A stretch of 64,000 nucleotides of DNA. Source: Apostichopus japonicus (taxonomy: Eukaryota; Echinodermata; Holothuroidea; Aspidochirotida; Stichopodidae). Each line of letters begins with the position of its first letter. Position 1 is the first letter of the stretch. Shown here piece by piece: positions 37,001 through 50,105 of this stretch. The translations under genes and the position numbers were made by a program. Where the stretch lies: NCBI RefSeq assembly GCF_037975245.1, contig NC_092576.1, positions 21,575,611 through 21,639,610 on the forward strand, in the 5' to 3' direction. The notes beneath the pieces are model-generated. The model did no database searches, was not told the origin of the DNA, and saw only the letters and a list, made by a program, of their open reading frames with translations.

Positions 37001-40000
37001 GCAGTGCTTGGATTAGTGTGTGTCACTAGCATTTGCTTAGTGTGTGTCAGCATCGTTTGCTTAGTGTGTGTGTGTGTTCAGTGTTGGCTTTTTGTTTGTG
37101 CGCAGCGTTGGTTTGGCTAAGTGTGTCAGCAGCGTTGGCTTAGTGTGTGTCAGCAGGGTTGGCTTAGTGTCAGCAGCGTTTGTTTAGTGTGTGTGCAGTG
37201 CTTAGTGTGTGTGCAGCGTTGGCTTAGTGTTTGTCAGCAGCGTTGGCTTAGTGTGTGTCAGCAGGGTTGGCTTAGTGTGTGCCAGTAGCTTTGGCATAGT
37301 GTGTGCCAGTAGCGTTGGCATAGTGTGTGTCAGCATCGTTGGCATAGTGTGTGTCAGCAGCGTTGGCTTAGTGTGTGTCAGCAGGGTTGGCTTAGTGTGT
37401 CAGCAGCGTTTGCTTAGAGTGTGTGCAGGGTTGGCTTAGTGTGTGTCGGTAGGCGTTGGCTTAGTGTGTGTCAGCAGCGTTAGCTAAGTGTGTGTCAGCA
37501 GCGTTGGCTCAGTTAGTGTCAGCAGTGTTGGTTTAGTGTGTGTCACTAGCATTTGCTTAGTGTGTGTCAGCAGCGTTTGCTTAGAGTGTGTGCAGGGTTG
37601 GCTTAGTGTGTGTCGGTAGGCGTTGGCTTAGTGTGTGTCAGCAGCGTTAGCTAAGTGTGTGTCAGCAGCGTTGGCTCAGTTAGTGTCAGCAGTGTTGGTT
37701 TAGTGTGTGTCACTAGCATTTGCTTAGTGTGTGTCAGCATCGTTGGCTTAGGTGTGTTTCAGCAGGCGTTGGCCTAGTGTGTCGGCAGGGTTGGCTTAGT
37801 GTGTGTGTGCAGCGTTGGCTTAGTGTTTGTCAGCAGCGTTTGGCTTAGTGTGTGCCAGTAGCTTTGGCATAGTGTGTGTCAGCAGCGTTGGCTTAGTGTG
37901 TGTCAACAGCGTTCCTTTTGTGTGTTGCTGGTTTTGGCTTAGTGTGTTTCAGCAGGCGTTGGCTTAGTGTGTGTCAGCAGCGTTTGTTTTAGTGTATGTG
38001 CAGTGCTTAGTGTGTGCCAGTAGCGTTGGCCTAGTGTGTGTCAGCAGCGTTGGCTTAGTGTGTGTCAGCAGGGTTGGCTTAGTGTGTGTCAGCAGCGTTT
38101 GTTTAGTGTGTGTGTGTGCAGTGCTTGGATTAGTGTGTGTCACTAGCATTTGCTTAGTGTGTGTCAGCATCGTTTGCTTAGTGTGTGTGTGTGTTCAGTG
38201 TTGGCTTTTTGTTTGTGCGCAGCGTTGGTTTGGCTAAGTGTGTCAGCAGCGTTGGCTTAGTGTGTGTCAGCAGGGTTGGCTTAGTGTGTGTCAGCAGCGT
38301 TTGTTTAGTGTGTGTGCAGTGCTTAGTGTGTGTGCAGCGTTGGCTTAGTGTTTGTCAGCAGCGTTGGCTTAGTGTGTGTCAGCAGGGTTGGCTTAGTGTG
38401 TGTCAGCAGCGTTTGCTAATTGTGTGTCAGCAGCGTTGGCTCAGTTAGTGTCAGCAGTGTTGGATTAGTGTGTGTCACTAGCATTTGCTTAGTGTGTGTC
38501 AGCATTATTGGCTTAGATGTGTTTCAGCAGGCGTTGGCCTAGTGTGTCAGCAACGTTGGCTTATTGTGTGTCGGTAGGCGTTGGTTTAAATGGGTGGCAG
38601 GCGTTGGCTGTGTGTGTGTGTGCAGCGTTTATCTTAGTGTGTCAATTGCGTTGGCTTAGTGTGTGTTAGTCTGTGGCTTAGTTTGGGTAAGTGTGCCTGT
38701 GTGAGTGCAGCGTTTGGCTTAGTGTGTGTGTAGGGTTGGCTTAGTGTGTGTCAGCAGCGTTTGCTAAGTGTGTGTGTCTGCAGCGCTGGCTTTGTGTGCA
38801 GGGTTGGCTTAGTGTGTGTGTGCAGCGTTGGCTTTGTGTTTGTGTGCAGCCTTGGCTTTAGTGTGTGTCAGCAGCGTTGGCTTAGTGTGTGTCAGTAGCG
38901 TTTGCTTAGTGTGTGTCAGCAGCGTTGGCTTATTTTGTTTCAGCAGCGTTGGTTTAGTGTGTCGGCAGGCGTTGGCTTAGTTTGTCGGCAGGCGTTGGCT
39001 TAGTGTGTGTGAGCAGCCTTTATCTTAGTATGTGGCAGCAGTGTTGGCTTAGTGTTTGTCAGCAGCGCTGGCTTAGTTTGTGTCAGCTGCCTTGGTTTAG
39101 TGTGTGTCAGCAGCGTTGGCTTAGTTTGCGTCAGCAGCGTTGGTCTAGTGTGTGTCAGCAGGCGTTGGTTAAGTGTGTTGCACGCGTTGGTTTAGTGTGT
39201 GGCAAGCGTTGGCTTCTTGTGTGTGTCAGCAGGCGTTGGTTAAGTGTGTTGCACGCGTTGGTTTAGTGTGTGGCAAGCGTTGGCTTCTTGTGTGTCAGCA
39301 GTGTTGGCTTAATGTTCGAGCAGCGTTGGCTTATTGTGTGTCGGTAGGCGTTGGTTAAATGGGTGGCAGGCGTTGGCTGTGTGTGTGTGCAGCGTTTATC
39401 TTAAGTGTGTCACCTGCGTTGGCTTAGTCTGTGTCAGCAGCGTTGGGTAAGTGTGTGTCGGATGGCGTTGGCTTATTTTGTTTCAGCAGCGTTGGCTTAG
39501 TGTATGTCGGCAGCGTTGGCTTAGTTTGTGTCAGCAGCGTTGTTATAGTGTGTGTCGGATGGCGTTGGTTTAGTGTGTGGCAGGCGTTGGCTTATTGTGT
39601 CACCAGCGTTGGCTTAATGTGTGTCAGCAGCGTTCGCTTAGTGTGTCAGCAGACGTTGGTTTAGAGTGTGTAGCAGGCGATGGCTTAGTGTGTGTGTGTG
39701 CAGCGTTTATGTTAGTGTGTCAGCAGCGTTGGTTAAGTGTGTGGCAAGCGTTGGCTTAGTGTGTGTCAGCAGCGTTGGCTTAGTGTGTCGGCAGGCGTTG
39801 GGTAAAAGTGTGGCAGGCGTCGACTGTGTGTGTGCAGCCTTTATCTTAGTGTGTCAGCAGCGTTGGCTCAGTGTGTGTCAGCAGCGTTGGCTTAGTGTTG
39901 GCTTAGTGTGTGTCAGCAGCATTGGCTTAGTGTGTCAGCAGCAATTGGCTTAGTGTGTCGGCAGGCGTTGGGTAAAAGTGTGGCAGGCGTTGACTGTGTG

Positions 40001-40470
40001 TGCAGCCTTTATCTTAGTGTGTCAGCAACGTTGGTTAGTGTGTGTCAGCAGCGTTGTCTAAGTGTGTGTCAGCAGCGTTTGGCTTAGTGTGTGTGCAGCG
40101 TTAACTTAGTGTGTGTCAGCAGCGGTGACTTAATGTGTGTCAGCAGCGTTGGCCTTTTGTGTCAGCAGTGTTGGCTTAGTGTGTGTGTCAGCAGCGTTGG
40201 CTAAGTGTGTGTCGGCAGCGTTGGCATTTTGTGTGCAGCGTTGGTTAAGTGTTAGTGTATGTGTGAAGCCTTGGCTTAGTGTGTGTCAGCAGCGTTGGCT
40301 TAGTGTGTGTCAGCAGCGTTGGCTTAATGTGTGTCAGCAGTGTTGGCTTAGTTTGTGTCAGCAATGTGTTGGTTTAGTGTGTGTGGCCGGCGTTGGCTTA
40401 GTGTGTCAGCAGCGTTGGTCTTATGTGTAACAGCAGTGCTGGCTTAGTGTGTGTCAGCAACGTTGGCTTT
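28080..40470 (+). repeat. 4,741-bp higher-order repeat (about 2.6 copies)
   Basis: Frames and unique variant units recur at a fixed 4,741-bp offset: 28,489/33,230/37,971; 29,500/34,241/38,982; 31,385/36,126; 32,113/36,854. By eye, copies start near 28,080, 32,821 and 37,562. The third copy is shortened by an internal deletion near 40,300 and ends near 40,470. Only a handful of base differences were seen (e.g. CCTTTAGTG near 28,434 against CCTTTTGTG in copies 2 and 3), so the amplification is very recent. Inside each unit a 1,117-bp offset (32,113 to 33,230) shows an older duplication. Confidence 0.88.
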
Positions 40471-41702
40471 AGTGTGTGTAAGCAGCGTTAGCTTTGTGTA
40501 TGTCAGCAGCATCGGCTTACTGTGAGGGCAGCCTTGGCTTAATGTGTGCAAATCTAGCAAAAATACAAACAACGAACAAACAAACATGGAACATACACCA
40601 CCTTTATTGTTTTCCTTCAAAATCAACCTTGGTCATCTTCTTTCACCAACTGTTTCTCTGTTGCAGTAGCCATCTTTGTCTTACACCTTCTATAAAATAA
40701 GAAAAGTGAAAAAAAAAGAAATCGTGTTTCTTTTTGGTATCAAACAGACATACATTTTACAAACATACATCAAAGAAACATTCACCATAACAAAGAAACA
40801 TTCACCATAACAAATAAACATCCAAAAAATATACATCAAACAAAAATACAAACAACGAACAAAAAAACATGAAACATACACCACCTTTATTGTTTTCCTT
40901 CAAAATCAACCTTGGTCATCTTCTTTCACCAACTGTTTCTCTGTTGCAGAAGTCATGTTTTTCTTACACCTATAAAATAAGACAAAAAAAAAGAAATGGT
41001 GTTTCTTTTTGGTATCAAACAGACATACATTTTACAAACATACATCAAAGAAACATTCATCAGAACAAAGAAACATACATCAAACAAATAAACATCCAAA
41101 AATATATACATCAAACAAATATACATCAAACAAAAATACAAACAACGAACAAAAAAACATGGAACATACACCCCCTTTATTGTTTTCCTTCAAAATCAAC
41201 CTTGGTCATCTTCTTTCACCAACTGTTTCTCTGTTGCAGAAGTCATGTTTTTCTTACACCTATAAAATAAGAAAAAAAAAGAAATGGTGTTTCTTTTTGG
41301 TATCAAACAGACATACATTTTACAAACATACATCAAAGAAACATTCATCATAACAAAGAAACATACATCAAACAAATATACATCAAACAAAAATACAAAC
41401 AACGAACAAAAAAACATGAAACATACACCACCTTTATTGTTTTCCTTCAAAATCAACCTTGGTCATCTTCTTTCACCAACTGTTTCTCTGTTGCAGAAGT
41501 CATGTTTTTCTTACACCTATAAAATAAGAAAAAAAAAGAAATGGTGTTTCTTTTTGGTATCAAACAGACATACATTTTACAAACATACATCAAAGAAACA
41601 TTCATCATAACAAAGAAACATACATCAAACAAATAAACATCCAAAAAATATACATCAAACAAATATACATCAAACAAAAATACAAACAACGAACAAAAAA
41701 AC

Positions 41703-44700
41703 ATGAAACATACACCACCTTTATTGTTTTCCTTCAAAATCAACCTTGGTCATCTTCTTTCACCAACTGTTTCTCTGTTGCAGAAGTCATGTTTTTCTTA
41801 CACCTATAAAATAAGAAAAAAAAAGAAATGGTGTTTCTTTTTGGTATCAAACAGACATACATTTTACAAACATACATCAAAGAAACATTCATCAGAACAA
41901 AGAAACATACATCAAACAAATAAACATCCAAAAATATATACATCAAACAAATATACATCAAACAAAAATACAAACAACGAACAAAAAAACATGGAACATA
42001 CACCCCCTTTATTGTTTTCCTTCACAATCAACCTTGATCATCGTCTTTCACCAACTGTTTCTCTGTTGCAGTAGTCATGTTTTTCTTACACCTATAAAAT
42101 AAGAAAAACAAAAGAAATGGTGTTTCTTTTTGGTATCAAACAGACATACATTTTACAAACATACATCAAAGAAACATTCACCATAACAAAGAAACATACA
42201 TCAAACAAATAAACATCAAAAAAATATACATCAAACAAATATACCTCAAACAAAAATACAAACAACGAACAAACAAACATGGACCATACACCACCTTTAT
42301 TGTTTTCCTTCACAATCAACCTTGGTCATCTTCTTTCACCAACTGTTTCTCTGTTGCAGTAGCCATCTTTGTCTTACACCTTCTATAAAGTAAGAAAAGT
42401 GAAAAAAAAAAGAAATCATGTTTTGATTTGGTATCAAACAGACATACATTGTACAAACATACATCAAAGAAACATTTATCATAACAAAGAAACATACATC
42501 AAACAAATAAACATCCAAAAAATATACATCATACAAATATACATCAAACAAAAATACAAACAACGAACAAAAAAACATGGAACATGCACCACCTTCATTG
42601 TTTTCCTTCACAATCAACCTTGGTCATCGTCTTTCACCAACTGTTTCTCTGTTGCAGTAGCCATTTTTGTCTTACACCTTCTATAAAGTAAGAAAAGTGA
42701 AAAAAAAAAGAAATCATGTTTTGACTTGGTATCAAACAGACATACATTGTACAAACATACATCAAAGAAACATTCATCATAACAAAGAAACATACATCAA
42801 ACAAATAAACATCCAAAAAATATACATCATACAAATATACATCAAACAAAAATACAAATAACAAACAAACAAACATGGAACATACACCACCTTTATTGTT
42901 TTCCTTCACAATCAACCTTGGTCATCGTCTTTCACCAACTGTTTCTCTGTTGCAGTAGTCATGTTTTTCTTACACCTATAAAATAAGAAAAAAAAGAAAT
43001 GGTGTTTCTTTTTGGTATCAAACAGACATACATTTTACAAACATACATCAAAGAAACATTCATCATAACAAAGAAACATACATCAAACAAATAAACATCC
43101 AAAAAATATACATCAAACAAATATACATCAAACAAAAATACAAACAACGAACAAAAAAACATGAAACATACACCACCTTTATTGTTTTCCTTCAAAATCA
43201 ACCTTGGTCATCGTCTTTCACCAACTGTTTCTCTGTTGCAGTAGTCATGTTTTTCTTACACCTATGAAATAAGAAAAAAAAAGAAATGGTGTTTCATTTT
43301 GGTATTAAACAGACATACATTTTACAAACATACATCAAAGAAACATTCACCATAACAAAGAAACATACATCAAACAAAAAAACATCCAAAAAATATACAT
43401 CAAACAAAAATACAAACAACGAACAAAAAAACATGAAACATACACCACCTTTATTGTTTTCCTTCAAAATCAACCTTGGTCATCGTCTTTCACCAACTGT
43501 TTCTCTGTTGCAGTAGTCATGTTTTTCTTACACCTATGAAATAAGAAAAAAAAAGAAATGGTGTTTCATTTTGGTATTAAACAGACATACATTTTACAAA
43601 CATACATCAAAGAAACATTCACCATAACAAAGAAACATACATCAAACAAATAAACATCCAAAAAATATACATCAAACAAAAATACAAACAACGAACAAAA
43701 AAACATGAAACATACACCACCTTTATTGTTTTCCTTCAAAATCAACCTTGGTCATCTTCTTTCACCAACTGTTTCTCTGTTGCAGAAGTCATGTTTTTCT
43801 TACACCTATAAAATAAGAAAAAAAAAGAAATGGTGTTTCTTTTTGGTATCAAACAGACATACATTTTACAAACATACATCAAAGAAACATTCATCATAAC
43901 AAATAAACATCCAAAAAATATACATCAAACAAATATACATCAAACAAAAATACAAACAACGAACAAAAAAACATGAAACATACACCACCTTTATTGTTTT
44001 CCTTCAAAATCAACCTTGGTCATCTTCTTTCACCAACTGTTTCTCTGTTGCAGAAGTCATGTTTTTCTTACACCTATAAAATAAGAAAAAAAAAAGAAAT
44101 GGTGTTTCTTTTTGGTATCAAACAGACATACATTTTACAAACATACATCAAAGAAACATTCATCATAACAAAGAAACATACATCAAACAAATAAACATCC
44201 AAAAAATATACATCAAACAAATATACATCAAACAAAAATACAAACAACGAACAAAAAAACATGAAACATACACCACCTTTATTGTTTTCCTTCACAATCA
44301 ACCTTGGTCATCTTCTTTCACCAACTGTTTCTCTGTTGCAGAAGTCATGTTTTTCTTACACCTATAAAATAAGAAAAAAAAAGAAATGGTGTTTCTTTTT
44401 GGTATCAAACAGACATACATTTTACAAACATACATCAAAGAAACATTCATCATAACAAAGAAACATACATCAAACAAATATACATCAAACAAAAATACAA
44501 ACAACGAACAAAAAAACATGAAACATACACCACCTTTATTGTTTTCCTTCAAAATCAACCTTGGTCATCTTCTTTCACCAACTGTTTCTCTGTTGCAGAA
44601 GTCATGTTTTTCTTACACCTATAAAATAAGAAAAAAAAAAGAAATGGTGTTTCTTTTTGGTATCAAACAGACATACATTTTACAAACATACATCAAAGAA

Positions 44701-46973
44701 ACATTCATCATAACAAAGAAACATACATCAAACAAATAAACATCCAAAAAATATACATCAAACAAATATACATCAAACAAAAATACAAACAACGAACAAA
44801 AAAACATGAAACATACACCACCTTTATTGTTTTCCTTCAAAATCAACCTTGGTCATCTTCTTTCACCAACTGTTTCTCTGTTGCAGAAGTCATGTTTTTC
44901 TTACACCTATAAAATAAGAAAAAAAAAGAAATGGTGTTTCTTTTTGGTATCAAACAGACATACATTTTACAAACATACATCAAAGAAACATTCATCAGAA
45001 CAAAGAAACATACATCAAACAAATAAACATCCAAAAATATATACATCAAACAAATATACATCAAACAAAAATACAAACAACGAACAAAAAAACATGGAAC
45101 ATACACCCCCTTTATTGTTTTCCTTCACAATCAACCTTGATCATCGTCTTTCACCAACTGTTTCTCTGTTGCAGTAGCCATCTTTGTCTTACACCTTCTA
45201 TAAAGTAAGAAAAGTGAAAAAAAAAAAGAAATCATGTTTTGATTTGGTATCAAACAGACATACATTGTACAAACATACATCAAAGAAACATTCATCATAA
45301 CAAAGAAACATACATCAAACAAATAAACATCCAAAAAATATACATCATACAAATATACATCAAACAAAAATACAAACAACAAACGAACAAACTTGGAACA
45401 TACACCACCTTTATTGTTTTCCTTCACAATCACCCTTGGTCATCGTCTTTCACCAACTGTTTCTCTGTTGCAGTAGTCATGTTTTTCTTACACCTATAAA
45501 ATAAGAAAAACAAAAGAAATGGTGTTTCTTTTTGGTATCAAACAGACATACATTTTACAAACATACATCAAAGAAACATTCACCATAACAAAGAAACATA
45601 CATCAAACAAATAAACATCAAAAAAATATACATCAAACAAATATACCTCAAACAAAAATACAAACAACGAACAAACAAACATGGACCATACACCACCTTT
45701 ATTGTTTTCCTTCACAATCAACCTTGGTCATCTTCTTTCACCAACTGTTTCTCTGTTGCAGTAGCCATCTTTGTCTTACACCTTCTATAAAGTAAGAAAA
45801 GTGAAAAAAAAAAGAAATCATGTTTTGATTTGGTATCAAACAGACATACATTGTACAAACATACATCAAAGAAACATTTATCATAACAAAGAAACATACA
45901 TCAAACAAATAAACATCCAAAAAATATACATCATACAAATATACATCAAACAAAAATACAAACAACGAACAAAAAAACATGGAACATGCACCACCTTTAT
46001 TGTTTTCCTTCACAATCAACCTTGGTCATCGTCTTTCACCAACTGTTTCTCTGTTGCAGTAGCCATCTTTGTCTTACACCTTCTATAAAGTAAGAAAAGT
46101 GAAAAAAAAAAAGAAATCATGTTTTGATTTGGTATCAAACAGACATACATTGTACAAACATACATCAAAGAAACATTCATCATAACAAAGAAACATACAT
46201 CAAACAAATAAACATCCAAAAAATATACATCATACAAATATACATCAAACAAAAATACAAACAACAAACGAACAAACTTGGAACATACACCACCTTTATT
46301 GTTTTCCTTCACAATCACCCTTGGTCATCGTCTTTCACCAACTGTTTCTCTGTTGCAGTAGTCATGTTTTTCTTACACCTATAAAATAAGAAAAACAAAA
46401 GAAATGGTGTTTCTTTTTGGTATCAAACAGACATACATTTTACAAACATACATCAAAGAAACATTCACCATAACAAAGAAACATACATCAAACAAATAAA
46501 CATCAAAAAAATATACATCAAACAAATATACCTCAAACAAAAATACAAACAACGAACAAACAAACATGGACCATACACCACCTTTATTGTTTTCCTTCAC
46601 AATCAACCTTGGTCATCTTCTTTCACCAACTGTTTCTCTGTTGCAGTAGCCATCTTTGTCTTACACCTTCTATAAAGTAAGAAAAGTGAAAAAAAAAAGA
46701 AATCATGTTTTGATTTGGTATCAAACAGACATACATTGTACAAACATACATCAAAGAAACATTTATCATAACAAAGAAACATACATCAAACAAATAAACA
46801 TCCAAAAAATATACATCATACAAATATACATCAAACAAAAATACAAACAACGAACAAAAAAACATGGAACATGCACCACCTTTATTGTTTTCCTTCACAA
46901 TCAACCTTGGTCATCGTCTTTCACCAACTGTTTCTCTGTTGCAGTAGCCATCTTTGTCTTACACCTTCTATAA
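41703..46973 (-). repeat. Higher-order blocks in satellite A (right)
   Basis: The block 41,703-42,074 recurs at 44,806-45,177 (offset 3,103). A three-unit block of 885 bp is tandemly duplicated: 45,131-45,433 matches 46,016-46,318, and 45,494-46,088 matches 46,379-46,973. The matching translations are the same or nearly so. This accounts for part of the greater length of the right array. Confidence 0.78.
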
Positions 46974-48737
46974 AGTAAGAAAAGTGAAAAAAAAAAGAAA
47001 TCATGTTTTGACTTGGTATCAAACAGACATACATTGTACAAACATACATCAAAGAAACATTCATCATAACAAAGAAACATACATCAAACAAATAAACATC
47101 CAAAAATATATACATCAAACAAATATACATCAAACAAAAATACAAACAACGAACAAAAAAACATGGAACATACACCCACTTTATTGTTTTCCTTCACAAT
47201 CAACCTTGATCATCGTCTTTCACCAACTGTTTCTCTGTTGCAGTAGCCATCTTTGTCTTACACCTTCTATAAAGTAAGAAAAGTGAAAAAAAAAAAGAAA
47301 TCATGTTTTGATTTGGTATCAAACAGACATACATTGTACAAACATACATCAAAGAAACATTTATCATAACAAAGAAACATACATCAAACAAATAAACATT
47401 CAAAAAATATACATCATACAAATATACATCAAACAAAAATACAAACAACGAACAAAAAAACATGGAACATGCACCACCTTTATTGTTTTCCTTCACAATC
47501 AACCTTGGTCATCGTCTTTCACCAACTGTTTCTCTGTTGCAGTAGTCATGTTTTTCTTACACCTATTAAATAAGAAAAAAAAGAAATGGTGTTTCTTTTT
47601 GGTATCAAACAGACATACATTTTACAAACATACATCAAAGAAACATTCACCATAACAAAGAAACATACATCAAACAAATAAACATCAAAAAAATATACAT
47701 CAAAGAAATATACCTCAAACAAAAATACAAACAACGAACAAACAAACATGGAACATACACCACCTTTATTGTTTTCCTTCACAATCAACCTTGGTCATCG
47801 TCTTTCACCAACTGTTTCTCTGTTGCAGTAGCCATCTTTGTCTTACACCTTCTATAAAGTAAGAAAAGTGAAAAAAAAAAGGAATCATGTTTTGATTTGG
47901 TATCAAACAGACATACATTGTACAAACATACATCAAAGAAACATTCATCATAACAAAGAAACATACATCAAACAAATAAACATCCCAAAAATATACATCA
48001 AACAAAAATACATCAAACAAAAATACAAACAACGAACAAACAAACATGGAACATACACCACCTTTATTGTTTTCCTTCAAAATCAACCTTGGTCATCTTC
48101 TTTCACCAACTGTTTCTCTGTTGCGGTAGCCATCTTTGTCTTACACCTTCTATAAAGTAAGAAAAGTGAAAAAAGAAAGAAATCGTGTTTCTTTTTGGTA
48201 TCAAACAGACATACATTGTACAAACATACATCAAAGAAACATTCCTCATAACAAAGAAACATATATCAAACAAATAAACATCCCAAAAATATACATCAAA
48301 CAAAAATACAAACAACGAACAAACAAACATGAAACATACACCACCTTTATTGTTTTCCTTCACAATCAACCTTGGTCATCATCTTTCACCAACTGTTTCT
48401 CTGTTGCAGTAGCCATCTTTGTCTTACACCTTCTATAAAATAAGAAAAGTGAAAAAAGAAAGAAATCGTGTTTCTTTTTGGTATCAAACAGACATACATT
48501 GTACAAACATACATCAAAGAAACATTCCTCATAACAAAGAAACATATATCAAACAAATAAACATCCCAAAAATATACATCAAACAAAAATACAAACAACG
48601 AACAAACAAACATGAAACATACACCACCTTTATTGTTTTCCTTCACAATCAACCTTGGTCACCGTCTTTCACCAACTGTTTCTTTGTTGCAGTTGCCATC
48701 TTTGTCTTACACCTATAAAATAAGAAAAAAAAAGAAA

Positions 48738-49107
48738 TCATGTTTCGATTTGGTATCAAACAGACATACATTTTACAAACATACATCAAAGAAACATTCA
48801 CCATAACAAAGAAACATACATCAAACAAATAAACATCCAAAAAATATACATCAAACAAATATCATGTTTCGATTTGGTATCAAACAGACATACATTTTAC
48901 AAACATACATCAAAGAAACATTCATCATAACAAAGAAACATACATCAAACAAATAAACATCCAAAAAATATACATCAAACAAATATCATGTTTCGATTTG
49001 GTATCAAACAGACATACATTTTACAAACATACATCAAAGAAACATTCATCATAACAAAGAAACATACATCAAACAAATAAACATCCAAAAAATATACATC
49101 AAACAAA
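48738..49107 (-). repeat. Truncated 124-bp sub-array at the outer edge of right satellite A
   Basis: The word ATCATGTTTCGATTTGGTAT begins at 48,738, 48,861 and 48,985, spaced 123-124 bp. These units keep the GATACCAAATC block and the 16-bp sub-repeats but lack the micro-ORF and AATAAA part. This explains the 535-bp gap between micro-ORFs at 48,697 and 49,232. No such sub-array is seen in the left arm. Confidence 0.8.
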
Positions 49108-50105
49108 TATACATCAAACAAAAATACAAACAACGAACAAACAAATATGGAACATACACCACCTTTATTGTTTTCCTTCAAATTCAACCTTTGTCATCGT
49201 CTTTCACCGACTGTTTCTTTGTTGTAGTAGTCATCTTTTTCTTACACCTTCTATAAACGAGAAAAAAGGAAAGAGATGTTTGGATTTGGTGTCAAACAGA
49301 CAAACATCGTTCAAACAAGATCGAAAAATCATAAAAAACACATAAAAAAACATACATGAAACAAAAAATACATCAACAAAAGTACATTAATCAAAACTAC
49401 AAACAACGAACAAACAAATATCAAACATGGAATATACACCAACTTTATTGTTTTCCTTCACAATCAACCTTTGTCATCGTCCTTCACTAACAACACCGTT
49501 GTTTTAGTAGATTTATTTGTCTTACACCTATTATAAGAAGAAAAAAAGAAGGTTGTTGGATTTGGTATGACACAATTTAAAAAAAGAAAACATCGAACAA
49601 GCAAACATAAAACAAACATGAAACAAACAGACATGGAACACAACCTTTATTGTTGTTCTCCAGCAGGTTGGTATGATCGGTGTAAAGTTACATTTACAGC
49701 AATTTAGAAAAGGCTTTAAGTTTAGGCGGAGTTCCTTCAAATAATTTCTCATAAACTTAGCCATTAAGGTGTACAAAGCACCAACTGATATTGCCTGACA
49801 TCAGCGCTACATTTTGCACTATTTGTTGCCCATGCCAAAAGTATTTGTATAACGAGCTGTACGTGCAGATGGAAATCATGCATACACATTTAATCCTGGC
49901 TCATTAATAATAGGAATAAGAGACATGTTTACATTTGCTTGTTTTTAAAAGTGTTGTAGCCTAGCTGGCTACATCTCATCCTAGCCAGAGAAATGGTATC
50001 TTCCTTAGGCCTAACGTTCCCAACCGACTTCTGCAAGGAGCTGAAAACAACGCAGGCATATAGCATGTACGATTAAATGGTTTACTACTAGTAGCATGAA
50101 GACTG

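Larger units (their letters stand above)
22081..40555 (+). repeat. Minisatellite B, right array (GT-rich on + strand)
   Basis: About 18.5 kb of the same 24-bp family in the opposite orientation, core GTGTCAGCAGCGTTGGC followed by TTAGTGTGT. It is longer than the left array because of large higher-order duplications. The many + strand frames rich in VGLVCVSS or QQRWLSVC, and the - strand TKPTLLTH frames, follow from the 8-codon period. Alternating GT runs are common in the units. Confidence 0.93.
40556..49650 (-). repeat. Satellite A, right array (about 30 units, inverted)
   Basis: The same unit as in 4,619-10,282, on the opposite strand. The start codon of the micro-ORF (CAT on +) lies at 40671, 40954, 41244, 41501, 41788, 42076, 42364, 42662, 42960, 43246, 43518, 43790, 44058, 44346, 44603, 44891, 45179, 45478, 45766, 46064, 46363, 46651, 46949, 47248, 47547, 47833, 48131, 48414, 48697 and 49232. 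The edge unit near 49,511 has lost its ATG. Typical spacing is 257-299 bp. Many units here read MTSATEKQLVKEDDQG, a variant I did not see on the left, so each array has been homogenised on its own. Confidence 0.92.

Noticed and set aside
11083..40430. Dozens of 60-102 codon frames rich in Val-Cys-Ser-Gly-Leu or Gln-Arg-Trp
   Set aside because: They repeat with the 8-codon period of the 24-bp minisatellite, on both strands and in several frames, and are broken by unit indels. No start context or non-repetitive domain supports a gene.
10283..40555. CRISPR-like array of repeats and spacers
   Set aside because: Units are directly adjacent, degenerate and without unique spacers, and the context is eukaryotic.
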